A stretch of 64,000 nucleotides of DNA from Conus ventricosus (taxonomy: Eukaryota > Mollusca > Gastropoda > Neogastropoda > Conidae). The stretch covers positions 51,674,796 through 51,738,795 of the forward strand of contig CM031614.1 of the NCBI GenBank assembly GCA_018398815.1, in the 5' to 3' direction. The notes under the pieces were generated by a model. It had not been told where the DNA came from. It saw only the letters and a program-made list of their open reading frames with translations, and did no database searches. This document shows, piece after piece, positions 23,600-34,849 of this stretch; within the stretch, counting starts at the first letter, position 1, and every line of letters starts with the position of its first letter. Position numbers and translations under genes: made by a program.

Positions 23600-24960
23600 G
23601 ATGGAGTTAGGGTTGAGTACGGTGGAACTGGCCCGGTTTATTGCTGACAATGTAGCAAAGGATGCAGAAAGAAGTGAGGAAGCAATCATTAGGAGGGCGC
23701 AGGTGGCTCGGGTTATGTCATGGAAGGAGAGGAAGAGCATGAGGAGTTAGCCGTGTTAACTGCCAGGCTTAGGAGAGAGGAAGCGGAAGCTGCTGCCAAG
23801 CTTAGGAGAGAGGAAGACGAAGCTGCTGCCAGGAGAGAGGAAGCTGCTGCCAAGCTTAGGAGAGAGGAAGAAGAAGCTGCTGCCAGGAGAGAGGAAGCTG
23901 CTGTTAGGTTGGCTAGCCTTTTGGCAGAGAAGGAAAAGAAGGAGGATGAGATTGCTTTCCAGAAGTCGAGAGAGGTCCAAGAGATGGCTACCAGGCAAGA
24001 GGACGCGGATGCCAGGAGGAACGTCGACCAGGATGACATAGCATTAAGGAAGTTAGAGTTGGATCTCAAGCAACGTCGGGCGAGTGAGATCGTGTCTTTG
24101 AAACAGGAGAAGTTGAGACTGAAAGAGCAAGAGTTAAAGGAGGCAAGAGAGAGGGCTGAAGAGGAAGCAACAAGCCATGTAGTAATTGATCCTTTAACAG
24201 ATGCTGATGACGTTGTCATGTATTTAGCTCATTTTGAGCAGGTTGCCACGTTGTGCCGTTGGAAAAGAACTTCGTGGTCCTCTAGGCTAATAGCTCTTTT
24301 AAGAGGGAAGACGAGAGATGCTGTTCTGCGACTTAATGCGGTTGATCTTGCAAGTTTCGACCAAGTGAAGAAAGCGCTGCTAGAGTATTTCCGGTTAGAC
24401 GCTGAGGCATACCAGAAGAAGTTCAGGGGAATGAAGAAGGATAAAGGAGAAACGTTTCAGCAGGTTTTAGACCGGTTAAAGTCTTGTTTCAGTCTATGGT
24501 GTGCTGCAACCGGCAAAGACGAAACCAAAGCTGAGGACTTGAAAGATATCATTTTCGAGGAACAGATGTATGGAACCTTTACTCCTGACTTTGTCACGGA
24601 AGTGCGTCGAGCCTGTCCTAAGAATGCTGAAGCAGTGGCCTTGGAAGCAACTCGTCTAGCAGAAGCACGACGGATAGGGCGAGAGAGCAGAAGAGGCCCA
24701 TCTGTAATAAGTCACACTCATGAGATCAAACTGAAGCACCTAGGGGGTAAAAATCAAGGCAGTTCCAGCGAAAACAAGGACCAGGGAATAGCGGGAGAGC
24801 GTAAATTTAGTGGGGTTCAGCCAGCGATCAGTGCTGCACCCAAAGGGGCACCTAGGTAAGGGGTGATTTGCTATGTGTGCAAGCGGCCAGGCCACGTCCA
24901 GCGTAATTGTCCGAATCTTGGAAGTGTAGCTATCCAATACGTTATCATGTCTTGGAAAAC
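23600..24960 (+). pseudogene. Gypsy gag with coiled-coil N-terminus and CCHC knuckle
   Basis: A first frame from ATG 23600 (MELGLSTVELARFIADNV) runs to about 23735. The main frame from 23720 then runs to a TAA at 24857, implying one frameshift. The product has about 130 residues of repeated RREEAEAAAKL coiled coil. A helical gag capsid core follows (FEQVATLCRWKRTSW, FRLDAEAYQKKFRGMKK, LVALEATRLAEARR-like end). After the TAA, the same frame continues into CYVCKRPGHVQRNC at about 24870-24915, a perfect CX2CX4HX4C knuckle. The only interruption before the knuckle is therefore that single stop. Gag would package element RNA in the cytoplasm. It is the longest intact retroelement frame in the window. 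Confidence 0.85.
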
Positions 24961-26240
24961 AAGTATACTCAGAGGCTACCCGTACGCTGTGTGTACCGTA
25001 CTCCAGGAAACTTTTCAGTCCGAGATGTAGGGTGAGGGCCGGAGAGTCGTTGTCATGCTATGGGAACGCATGATATATAGACCAGAAAGGGTTAAGGTGA
25101 AAAGGACGATAAAGGGTTAATGAGGGTGAACACAGAGCTACAATTTTGTTAGTAAGTGGACAGGCAATATAGTTCAGTGCCTCTGTATGTTTTGCGTGCA
25201 ATTTGTTTTATTGCAGCAACTTGCCCTTAACTGGGGTGAGTAGGGTTCGATAGAAAGGGAGAAAAAAGCAAGTTAGTTGGTGTGTGGGGAGAAGAGAGAT
25301 GAACAAATGGAGAGAAGGGTCAAAAGGTGTACTGGACCAAAAGGAAATGCTTGAAGAGACTCTTTGATTTAGAGATGGTGATCGAGGAAGAAAGGTTACC
25401 ACAAGAAGATACAGTAAGCGACGGTGAATGAAAATGAAGAGACAGTAGATGAGGAAGAAGAGACAGTTGACAGGAAGAAGAGAAAATAAATTGGGAAGAA
25501 AGGACAGAAGTCAAAGAGGAGGAGGACGAAGACATAAGTAAAAGAAGAAGAAGAAGAAGAAGAAGAAGGAAAAGAAGAAGGAAAAGAAGAAGAAGGAAAA
25601 GAAGAAGGAGAAGAAGAAGTCGGAGAAGAAGAAGTCGGAGAAGAAGAAGTCGGAGAAGAAGAAGTCGGAGAAGAAGAAGTCGGAGAAGAAGAAGAAGGAA
25701 AAGAAAAAGGAGAATAAGGAGAAGGGAAAGAGGAAGAAGTGGAACGAGAAGAAGAACTGACGACTGGACGTAAATGTGCTGAAAGGGCGAGACTGTGAGC
25801 AAGATCAAGACTGAACATGTGCAAGAGGAGACTGGGTATGTTGGTGTGGAACTTGGGGAAAAATACTTAGGGATTCACAGAATTTTCAGGTCATAGAATT
25901 CTTTGTGCTGAAAGGACATGCCATTCAAAAAATAGTAATGGCGGTTTGAAAGCCTTATCCCTGAAAGAACGTGGGTTGTGGAGAAAGACTAAATTAGAGG
26001 GGTTACAAACGGAAATTCTGCTATGTATGGAAATGTGTAAGTGAAAGGTGTTGCTGACATGTTGATAAAGATGTGAACTGTTGACATACTATGGTTGTGT
26101 TATTTATGAAATTATAGAGAGGAATTACACATTTGTTGGACTTGGTTGAGGAGTCGGATAGTGTTTTTGCCGTACGTAGTTAAGATGTTATGGTGAGGGT
26201 CTAGTTTGTTATAAAAACAGAAAAAACTGAATGGTATAAG
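24961..26240. repeat. Non-coding interval with GAA-rich tract
   Basis: Between knuckle and protease of the second Gypsy relic. 25540-25760 is purine-rich (GAAGAA and GGAAAAGAA). Within it GTCGGAGAAGAAGAA, a 15-bp unit, is repeated about five times at 25618-25690. The rest shows no recognised coding sequence and may be a further insertion or rapidly drifted pol. Minus-strand L/S-rich frames across it are repeat artefacts. Confidence 0.7.
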
Positions 26241-26249
26241 TGTATTTCT

Positions 26250-26480
26250 GTATGTTGACCAGACCCACAACATTACAGTCGTGGGCAAGTGGTATCAGAG
26301 ACACAGGAGCATGGCAGACCGTGGTCGCGGCGAGGCTGGTATCATGTATGCCTATACAGGGAGGACTCAGACGGTTGTATTGGCTGAATCCAGGTGTCGT
26401 AGCGTACAACACGTGGTCTGTGTATACATGGACACGCCGTACTTGAGGGAAAGATCGAGGCTCTAGTGATGGAGGATCCA
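26250..26480 (+). pseudogene. Retroviral-type aspartic protease fragment
   Basis: One frame gives GIRDTGAWQTVVAARLV with the catalytic D-T-G at 26300-26308. A second frame continues with a TVVLAESRC segment and VYMDTPYL, which is the usual end of Gypsy protease domains. A one-frame shift in between disables it. The protease would mature the gag-pol polyprotein. Its position downstream of the gag knuckle is as expected, apart from the 1.3-kb intervening sequence. Confidence 0.7.
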
Positions 26481-26494
26481 GTTGTTGAGGTGCC

Positions 26495-27010
26495 GTGAGG
26501 GAGAGCATCATCCTGAGAGAGTCCCAGTATACCCATCAGGGAGACAAACTCTTCGGAGAATGTCAGCAATCAGATACATCCTCAGGTCGCTATGTTGACT
26601 CGTGCTCAGGTCAAGGCCAGGACAAGCCTGCTCAACCTTTGTCTTTAAAGGAGCAAGTGATGACCGTCTCAAAAGACGGGCTGATTCGTGGGCAGAAACA
26701 GGATGATAGCCTTGCACATGCCAGAAGAGCTGCAGAGGAAAATTTAGTGTTCCATCCCCATGGAAATAGGGTCTCCTTCATGTGGAAAGACCGAGTTCTC
26801 GTGCGCAAGTACGAGAGTGATAGTGGAACAGCAACCCAGGTTTGTGTGCCGAAATCCCTAAGGAAGACCATATTAACTCTCGGACACGATATTCCTATGG
26901 CTGGACACTTGGGGGTAACAAGACAAAGGAGAGAAATATTCCCACACCTCTATTGGCCTGGGATGCGTGGTGACATAGGCAGGTATGTGAAGGCATGTTT
27001 AAAGTGCTAG
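26495..27010 (+). pseudogene. Integrase N-terminal HHCC zinc finger (truncated pol)
   Basis: An open frame of 171 codons ends with VPKSLRKTILTLGHDIPMAG, a second His, then FPHLYWPGM and KACLKC. The two His and two Cys form the H2C2 integrase finger that helps position the cDNA ends. The frame stops immediately after the second Cys, and the catalytic core is not seen downstream. The order protease, then integrase, without RT between them is unusual for Ty3/Gypsy. It is the order known for Gmr1-like elements, or may reflect an internal deletion. Confidence 0.75.
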
Positions 27011-27375
27011 CGTACCTTGGATAAAGGACGAATCGGCCCACGTCGTGGTGTGGAATCCGGAGTGTGAGAAGGCGTCCCAGGCAGCTGAAGATTGCTTCTG
27101 CACGCGCCGTATGCCATTTACCAGTTCCAGGAGTCTTCCAGACTTGCCTGGGTCTTCTACGTTGGAGGCGTGCAAAATCAGTGAATTTCACCCATTCCGT
27201 TTGTAGTGGAGGCAAATTCCGGGAGTGAAATGTGGTGACAGATTTACTTGAGTCCGTATGGAGTAAGGGGCTTATGTGCGAGAGCTTAAAGCAGTGACGA
27301 AGAGTGGGTTTGTTGTTTTTTCTCAAATGCTGTAACACTATGGACTTGTTCATGCGTTCAGGCATTTATTCAAAG

Positions 27376-27381
27376 TGTATA
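27376..27381. other. Target-site duplication TGTATA, left
   Basis: Six bases directly outside the left terminal inverted repeat, identical to 43531-43536 directly outside the right one. A 6-bp duplication is the known signature of Polinton/Maverick integration. Confidence 0.8.
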
Positions 27382-27590
27382 AGGAACGGGGAAACCACGG
27401 ATTCAAGCTCACCCGCTCTAATAAACGGTCTTAACCGGTTTGCGTGCGGCGACCTTGAATCGTGTTTCCCGTCTCTGCCAAGTAGACTTCACAACGAATA
27501 AAAATAATAATCCATCACACATTCTTTTAATAACCAAAAAATAACGACCTACAACAAACATACTGTGTTACGGATTGTCCGTTTTTAATT
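27382..27590 (+). repeat. Left terminal inverted repeat with terminal hairpin
   Basis: It matches the reverse complement of 43318-43530 over its whole length, including ATTCATCACACATTCT-type and AACATACTGTGT blocks, with scattered differences. Its outer 95 bases (about 27384-27478) are self-complementary: ACGGATTCAAG near the edge pairs with CTTGAAT and CGTGTTTCCCG further in. Confidence 0.9.
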
Positions 27591-29769
27591 AAGTTACACT
27601 TAACTTTTCAGATTTTAGTTTTTGTTAATCCTGGGTTTTTCATGGTCATTTTCAATAAATCATTTTCACGCAACATTCATTCAATGCATCTACTGTCTTT
27701 ATGTAAATAAAAACTTGGTCTTTAACTGTTCTCTAAAGTCTTTTAAAAACGGTTAATTTTTGAATCAAATCACTCACTTATCCCTAGCACGTCTCTTCAT
27801 GAAGCACAGTTTTGACAAAGTGTTTCTCTTTTTAACTTGTCTTTTTCTGCTGAACAGACATCTATAATAAATAGCGTTTGCCGTTCCTCATAACTATATA
27901 AAAAAGTTTTGTCTAGACATTCACTCAGTTTATTGCTGGGATCAATCTATAAAAAATATGTTATCATCTTGCCAATAGTAAAACTTCTATCATGGATATG
28001 CTTTGTTTCCATTTAAGTGTTGGGACAGGAAATCACATATGATTATAATTAAACGATTAAACTGTGTGTAACAAGTTGAGGATAAATATTGTTTTCACAC
28101 CAGTTTGCACTATTTTATGAAAAATGAGGGGTTTTTGTCATAAAGTTTATGCTCCATAGTTTTTTCAACAGAATTTAAGCTATGCAGTTATTATGTTTCA
28201 CATCTCTATGTTAGAACTTGTTCAGTTTAAAAATCTATGAGACTCTAATTGTGTAAGATTAATCCAATTCAGTTCTGTAGATTGTTTCTATTTAAAGTCT
28301 TAATCCTGATTTTGCTGACTTGTTGTTATGACTTATATTTCCTCACCATTGTGAAGAACGACGATGATAACTTTAAGGCGTATAACGTCTAAGATTTGCC
28401 AGCTAATATTAATCCTTTTATAAGGTCGTCACTAACGCACAACCCATCCCGCTCACATCTTTAAAGACAGAAATTTCAAATATTATTGTGAACGGGTTCC
28501 TAATTTTCTGCTTGGAAAGAACTGTTTCATTTTTGTAGAAGCTTTTTTTACAACTGTTTCTTTTCTGTGGTGATGTACTGTTTTTTCCCATACGGTGGTA
28601 TTTCATTTCTTTTCGACTATTGTCGTCCGGATAAGACTTCATGTAAAGGGCCTGAGTTGAACTGCTTTTCTGAAAATTTTTTGACGGCTAAAAAATGTTC
28701 AATGGGCTTTGAATTTCCAAAAATTTCTCATTGTCCCATTCTAAATATGGGTCTCAGGGCCCCACTTGAGGTCAGGTTTTCGAATATTTTATATTCATAC
28801 TGGCACTTTATTTGCCTCTAGGATTGCGCTGTTGTTTAGTTTAGGAAACTTTTGCTGTCGCCAACCTCTTTGCGTTTATAATCAACCATCTTTTGTTGTA
28901 CTCAAAACCCCATACAAAGTGCCTATCTTCACCGTTCTGTTCAAAGTCCGCAACGTCTGCAAGGTTCTTTTTTTCTAAGGTTATTCACCGTAATGGCGCT
29001 AATGTATACTCCGGTTCTTCTGGTTCCAGCGAATGTTGTAGTAAATCTAATTATTTTATTTCCAAACAATGTGAAGGTTTTTCTACATTTTTAAACTTTC
29101 ACTTGCTTTGTCTGCAATTTTTATATTAAATGATCCGACCCTCCACAAAACTAATCTTTTAAACTGTAAATCTAGGAACTTGTATAATTTCATAATCGCA
29201 ATATGCAGTTTTTCCTGATGCGAAGTGCTCTTAAAACAGTTGAGGGCCTTCACATCAATACGTTTTCATCAGTGACTCGCTCGGTCCAAATGAAATATAG
29301 TAATGATTGTAATGGCAAAGATCGAGCGGAATTTTCTCCTCATTAAGTATTTTGTTGGCGTAACTCTAAATCTATGATGTTTGCTGCAAAGCCTAACATT
29401 TTAGCTAGCTCTGTTCAAAATAAGTAACCCCTTCTTCTTCAGGCGTGAATGTTAACATGTTTTTAGACGTTGGCAATTGTTAAGTTTGAGAGTAATGTCG
29501 AAGTTACTCATTGCTTCTTTTAGTGAGCAAAACCGAATAAACATCAGGATTGTAATGGTAACTTTGGCCCTGTTTTGTCAATCTTTAGAACCTTATTATT
29601 CTCCTTGGCTTCTGCTTTTATTAAAACCATAGACTTTGTAGATATTTTCATGGGCGCACCGTTCTGGTTCCCGCATTCGTTATCATTGCATGTTCTAAAA
29701 ACGAAGGACGGTCTGAGTTGTTATTGTTACAAACATTGTTTATACGAAATAAAAATGAGTGACATTTAA

Positions 29770-30780
29770 ATATACTGATGCAAATTATTTCTGTGGCCGC
29801 ACTACAATCTTAAAAATCTAAACAACGATATCTTGACCATTCTGTGGCTCAGTCGACGCTTTCAAAGCAAAGGTGAGTACTCATAAACAGATATTCTTTA
29901 ACCCCCCTATTAAAAAAGACTACATTGCGAAAGTGTGTTCAGTCATTCGATGCTGTTTTATCAGATCCAGTTATACTTGGCTGGTGTTTTGAGCATCAAA
30001 TTGGGTGTGGAGTGTCGTATGTTGATCATTTAATTCATCCTGATCCTTTGGTGTGGTCGGTGTACAGATTTCATTTCTATTACACTTCTGAGTCATTTTG
30101 ACTGAACTGACAGCACCATTACTCATGCCAACCGTTTAATCATTCAGCAACAGAATAGACATGATGGCTTTGAAAAGGATCTGTCTACGAATTCAATATT
30201 CGACCAAGCCAGACTTTAGCAAAAGTGGTCTTAATCATGGCTTAGGCCCCCTTAGTATTGGGCGTTGAACAGAAAGTATAAGTATGAGTGGAATCCTCCT
30301 ATACACATCTTGCTCTTCAGGCATAAAGCTGTTACCTCGGAGTCCATAGAGCAAGTGAATCTATAAACAGCATGGCAACATTTATCTTAGACACTTCAAA
30401 GGGCCTAACTTAAAGCAGGAATAGAACGAATAAATGACTCTATTCGTAATTAGGTTTGGTGTTTGATACGTTCACAAGCACAGCAAGATCGGAGGCATAA
30501 CTGATCCTTCTACTGGCTTTGAATGCACCAAAAAACTATACTTAGCAAATTTAGAGGATGCCTTATTCTACAGTTGATTTACCTTAAGTATAAATAGGTA
30601 CCCAAGATGTTTTACAATACGCAAGATCAAAGTAGTCTTTGCTGTTGGCATGGTTTATACATGCTACCTTTGACCTTAGACTCCAGGTAAGGAACATTTA
30701 TGAACTACAACAATGAAATTCTGTTGCTGGAAATGAACAGAGGTTGGACAAAACGACTAAATTCTGAGCAGTAATATTGA
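29770..30780 (+). pseudogene. Relic of the conserved membrane-anchored element protein (copy A)
   Basis: Nucleotide and peptide similarity to the better copy at 59861-61080 is plain in three blocks. At about 30000-30085 GCGVSYVDHLIHP corresponds to GCGVSYANHLNHP. At 30395-30480 the shared stretch includes CAACATTTATCTTAGA. At 30530-30770 it includes GGTTTATACATGCTACC and ACAATGAAAT. Frames change several times and the start is not preserved. Function is unknown to me; see the copy at 59861 for description. Confidence 0.75.
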
Positions 30781-31179
30781 TAGGCAGTAAAAAACATGAT
30801 GACCCCAAGAATAAGTGATCCAATCCCGTGGCTCAAAGCCCTAGACCGTTTGAGTAGCGGGACTCTGTTCGCGATGACATGAATATGAAAAGAACAGCGC
30901 TTGTTCTGGGATTACTGCTAGGTTACTGGTCTGTATCTACTATAAATTAAACACTATTAAAGAGATCTATTGTCCCATAAGTGCTCGGCCTTAAAGCAAC
31001 TTCTTTGCTGTGCAGTAGACTTATGCCAGCTAACACACCACTAAATATACCGGTAATCGAGTCTATAGCTTTAATGGATTATTTTTTTAATAAATCGCAA
31101 GATGATCAGATGTTTTTTTAACCATGATGTATCCAGGCGGCGATGGGAGGCGATGGTGAGTGGAGGCACTGGACTTTGA

Positions 31180-32120
31180 CACCGCGCCTGTAATAGCCAA
31201 ACACCAGTGTACTTATTGCAAATCTATTGGCCGTTTATCGCGTGCTAATGTGACTCCTTGCTCTCTCAAAACAGTGATTCTTATTCTTCTGCTAGCGTTG
31301 TGTCTTGCAGATAAAATTCTTTGGAGAGTTTCTCTTATTTGCTCACTTGGTTCGTAATTGTTCTCGGTTAGTAGACAACGCTTCTTGTCTGTGCTGATTT
31401 TCGTTGTTCAGATCTTTTAGTCTTTGGGTATTCTTTCTTTAATAATCAGACCTATGTTGGCGTCATCAGCCTCAACGTGTTTTTCTTTTTCTCTTTTTTA
31501 GATGCTCATTATTTCACCCAGTAGTTTGGCTAATTGTTTGTTAATTCGCTCTAATGTTCTTAAAGCATGATCATGGGCTGTATTTTCGCATGGGTAGCGG
31601 TGAGCTGTGTATAGTCTTTAATGCTGTTTTCTTCTGAAAACAGGTATCTGATTCTATTGATTTCTATTATTAGTCTGACGATTGATTTAATTCTTTAAGT
31701 TCACAGTTTTGCATTTGGTTATCTGTTGGGAGTTCTTGTAGTGGTTTGGATTGTTTAGCACTGCCATCTTATCTATTTTGGTTTAGTAATGCCAAGGCGT
31801 TTTTGACTCGCTCACTCAGAGCCTTGGTCTAATTGTACTCTTTCTTTAATACTTTTGATGTGTCTGGTTTAGTTGTAAGCGGTAACAAGTTGTCCTTGGT
31901 CGCCCTCCTCTAAAACAATGGTCATCTTTTACTTCAAAATCATTGTGTCTATAAATTCGGGAGGTTCGTGGCCCTTAAATTGGTATGATTATCTGACCTA
32001 ATTTCTGGTAATTTTCTCGCCGCATAGAGAGCCCCGAGCGATGTTGTACCAAAGGAGTCTTGTCACTCATGTCGGCTCAGGATCTTAAAACATCATATCT
32101 TCATCTTAATGCCTGACATG
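31180..32120 (-). pseudogene. Relic of the minus-strand coiled-coil element protein (copy A)
   Basis: The minus strand near 31260-31350 reads SEQIRETLQRIL and TVLREQGVTLA, matching SRVRETINRIL and the REQG segment of the better copy (61089-62346). Upstream parts are scrambled by frameshifts. Its position after, and convergent to, the membrane-anchored protein relic is the same as in the right-hand copy, which supports common gene order. Confidence 0.55.
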
Positions 32121-34280
32121 TTTCTTTAATATTAACTTTTTTATTTGTTTTTGAAAAAAATGTCACAAGCATATTGGGCTCGATTTAACCCGCATTGAAG
32201 ACTGAAAGTGCCCTTTGGCGTGAATGGAAATTAAGCGGAATATTACTGTTCAAAAAAAGCAATCTACTATTGTTGCGGATCATTTTCTGACTGTCACATT
32301 TCCAGACTAGGGGAGGGATCGAAGTGTTGTGCAGCTCTGCGTCTTACTATCAAAATAGAACTCGCTTCAACAACAGACACAACAGGACAGTTGTCAGAAT
32401 CGGGGACGGGCAATCGTAAGAAAAAATTTTCTTTAAATAACAAATCTTGAGGGGCAAGAATTATTTTCTTTAACATAATGCAGACATATTTTTTAAAACC
32501 TATTCTGTTCTATGGCTAAAAGGTGAACGAATGGGCTGATCAGCGTTTCAAGGAATCGAATATGAAGAAGCACTAAAACATAGAATAGGCGCCGCAGATA
32601 TTAAAAGCTGGCAAAAAGTATGCAGCTGTTAAAATTTGAGTAGGGGAAATCGCTTTTCCTTTTTCCCCTTAGTATTGTTGCGTTGTTATTACAAAGAGCT
32701 TGCACCGTACTTTTCATAGGGCCATTAAAGGGATCAGATTGTTCATATGAACTTAACTTTTAATGAATACAAACGCGTATCAATCATCAGACACCGAAGC
32801 AAAGTACAGCATTTCTGACTTCTCGTTTAGAGTTTTGACGTTGTTAGCAAACCCTGACTTAGCGAGCTGATCCCGCATCAATATCAGACAAAAAATTAGC
32901 AATATTACGAAAATGTGATTCATCTTACAACTTATCCTAGATTGCAGGCAGACACTATAATGGAATTTAGTTTTAGTGTCGCAGCAAGATCGCATTCCTT
33001 ACAAGGTATTTTATTGCTGTGTGAAGATGAAGAACGTTCAAAAGAGGAAGTGAAAGTTTATTATCTAAAATAACGAAAGTACAATGTTCGATTGAGGGTA
33101 GTCCTAACCAAATTACGCTAGCGGGCTTAACACCTTATCAGCATTTGATGAATAAGAAAACAGTTGGAGGCGGGAGGTGTAGTAACTCAAACAGTTGACC
33201 TTGTGTTTTTTTCCTTTAAAAAAAAATAAATGAAATTTTTTTAACATTTTCTTAACAATGTTAGGCTTGATGTTATTTAATTAAACAAATAAATACGGTT
33301 TATGGTTTGACTTCAAGGTCAACATAGGAATAATCAGTTGCCATGGAGCGGGAGAGAACTGTCGACGAGACGTAATAAAACATTCAAATTGATTAATGGC
33401 AGAAGAAGCCGCTAATACCGCTTAATGTACATTTGTTTTTATTATAGAAGCGAGATGAATTATTCACAGAAACGATTAAAAGATATAATTACTAACTTAT
33501 TTTTTTTTTCATTGTTTAATAAGCCTGTTGTTCAGGTATATCCAAATGTGCCTACCGCGCAGAGTCGCCAAACAGAACGGGATAGTAGAAAGCCCTAACA
33601 CCCCCATCTATTAACCAACATTCACAAATGCAACAAAACTAGAGCAAGACCTTTCAAAATACAGCAACCAAACGAATGGTTATTTTGCTGCTGTTAATGC
33701 TGTTAAATTTGTTAATACTGGCACATATAATATTATGCGTCTATCGGCAGGTCAAGTGTAGGTCTCTTAGCAAACAGGTGTTGGTGCACCCGCAGCTATT
33801 ACCTATAGGGGTTTGTCTTTAGCTCTTGGCTGTGTTCATTAGCTGTAAAGTGCTGTAGCAAAAATTAAAACTAAACTCCAAAAGCACACAGCTATGGTTC
33901 AACTAATAACAGTAAACTTAGCTGTTCAAACTGACAATAAATAAAGCGCTAGTTGGACTCAAACATCAGGATGAGAAATTAACTCGTTTACAGGGCCGAT
34001 TTTGGATGACTACAAAAGACAAAAGTTTGTTTCAAGAAAGGCCGAGGACAACTTGTTATCTACAGCCAGACCCGTAGCAGATAAAAAAGGATTGTTTAAA
34101 AAAAGTAAACGAGACATTAAAACTCTGTTCTAATTAGACCTCACAGTAACAACCATCGAGGGTGTTTTACTGCTAGTTTATGAGTCAAGCACCCCAAAAC
34201 GACCGTTGATATTTGAATCTGATTAATATTTTTTTTTTAAATTTAATTAAATAGTTTGTCAGTTAGAAAAGAAACTCAAC

Positions 34281-34503
34281 ATGGCTATGATATATGAAGG
34301 GCAAGACGAATGTTTGCAAGGAATGCTTGGAGAGTGGTTTATCAAGAGTCACTGTATGATATTGATCTAGAAGTCATTGATCCAACAAAGTACAGGCAAG
34401 CGTTGTTCATGCTATTTCTCAAGTTCCAAGTAAACCTAACAATTAGACCGCCAGTTAAATTACTGTTTAGCTGTTTTAAATTGACTATTACACCACCATC
34501 TTA
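34281..34503 (+). pseudogene. Unrecognised element reading frame
   Basis: A frame from about 34310 gives 64 residues (RNAWRVVYQESLYDIDLEVI and a TIRPPVKLL segment) preceded by a very AT-rich stretch like the spacers between divergent genes in the right-hand copy. I do not recognise the family. It may be the start of a small virion or accessory gene upstream of the polymerase. Confidence 0.3.
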
Positions 34504-34849
34504 AAAACTAGAAGTCTGGGTCTCGACTAAACAACAGACTTTTCTTTCTCGTAAATGACTTAACACCGGTTGGGCAGACGAAATGCTTACACAGTTTGAT
34601 TGTGGCCGTGAAGAAGCCACAATGAGAGGCTCTGGTTGGTCAGAGGGAGAAGTTTTTAGAGATTAGATTAAAAAACAGGTAACGTATGCACCGATTGTAG
34701 GCAAGGTTTACATTCGCTATCCCAGCATAGTCGCAAAAAAAAGCAGTTCTAAACATAAGGAATTCAGGACGACAAATGTTTTAGGTGGTGTCGTTCTCGC
34801 AAGCTGCATCACGCCCGCAAAAAACGCAGAGCAGAGAGAGTGTCTAACT

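Larger units (their letters stand above)
22701..27375 (+). mobile_element. Second Ty3/Gypsy relic (gag, zinc knuckle, protease, integrase finger)
   Basis: Gag at 23600-24960, a CCHC knuckle, an aspartic protease about 26270-26470 and an integrase HHCC finger ending at 27010 lie in that order with no RT between protease and integrase. 22701-23599 looks like a non-coding leader or LTR, but I find no matching second LTR. 27011-27375 contains no clear domain and is cut by the Polinton-like insertion. Boundaries are therefore approximate. Confidence 0.65.

Noticed and set aside
25320..25824. Leucine/serine-rich minus-strand frames of 142-162 codons
   Set aside because: They come from the GAA-rich tract. 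The alternating composition in two frames of the same repeat argues against a protein.
27591..29769. Search for the retroviral-type integrase of the Polinton-like element (also 38900-43300)
   Set aside because: No frame on either strand shows a convincing HHCC finger, DDE core or chromodomain tail. It may be lost or too decayed to read by eye.
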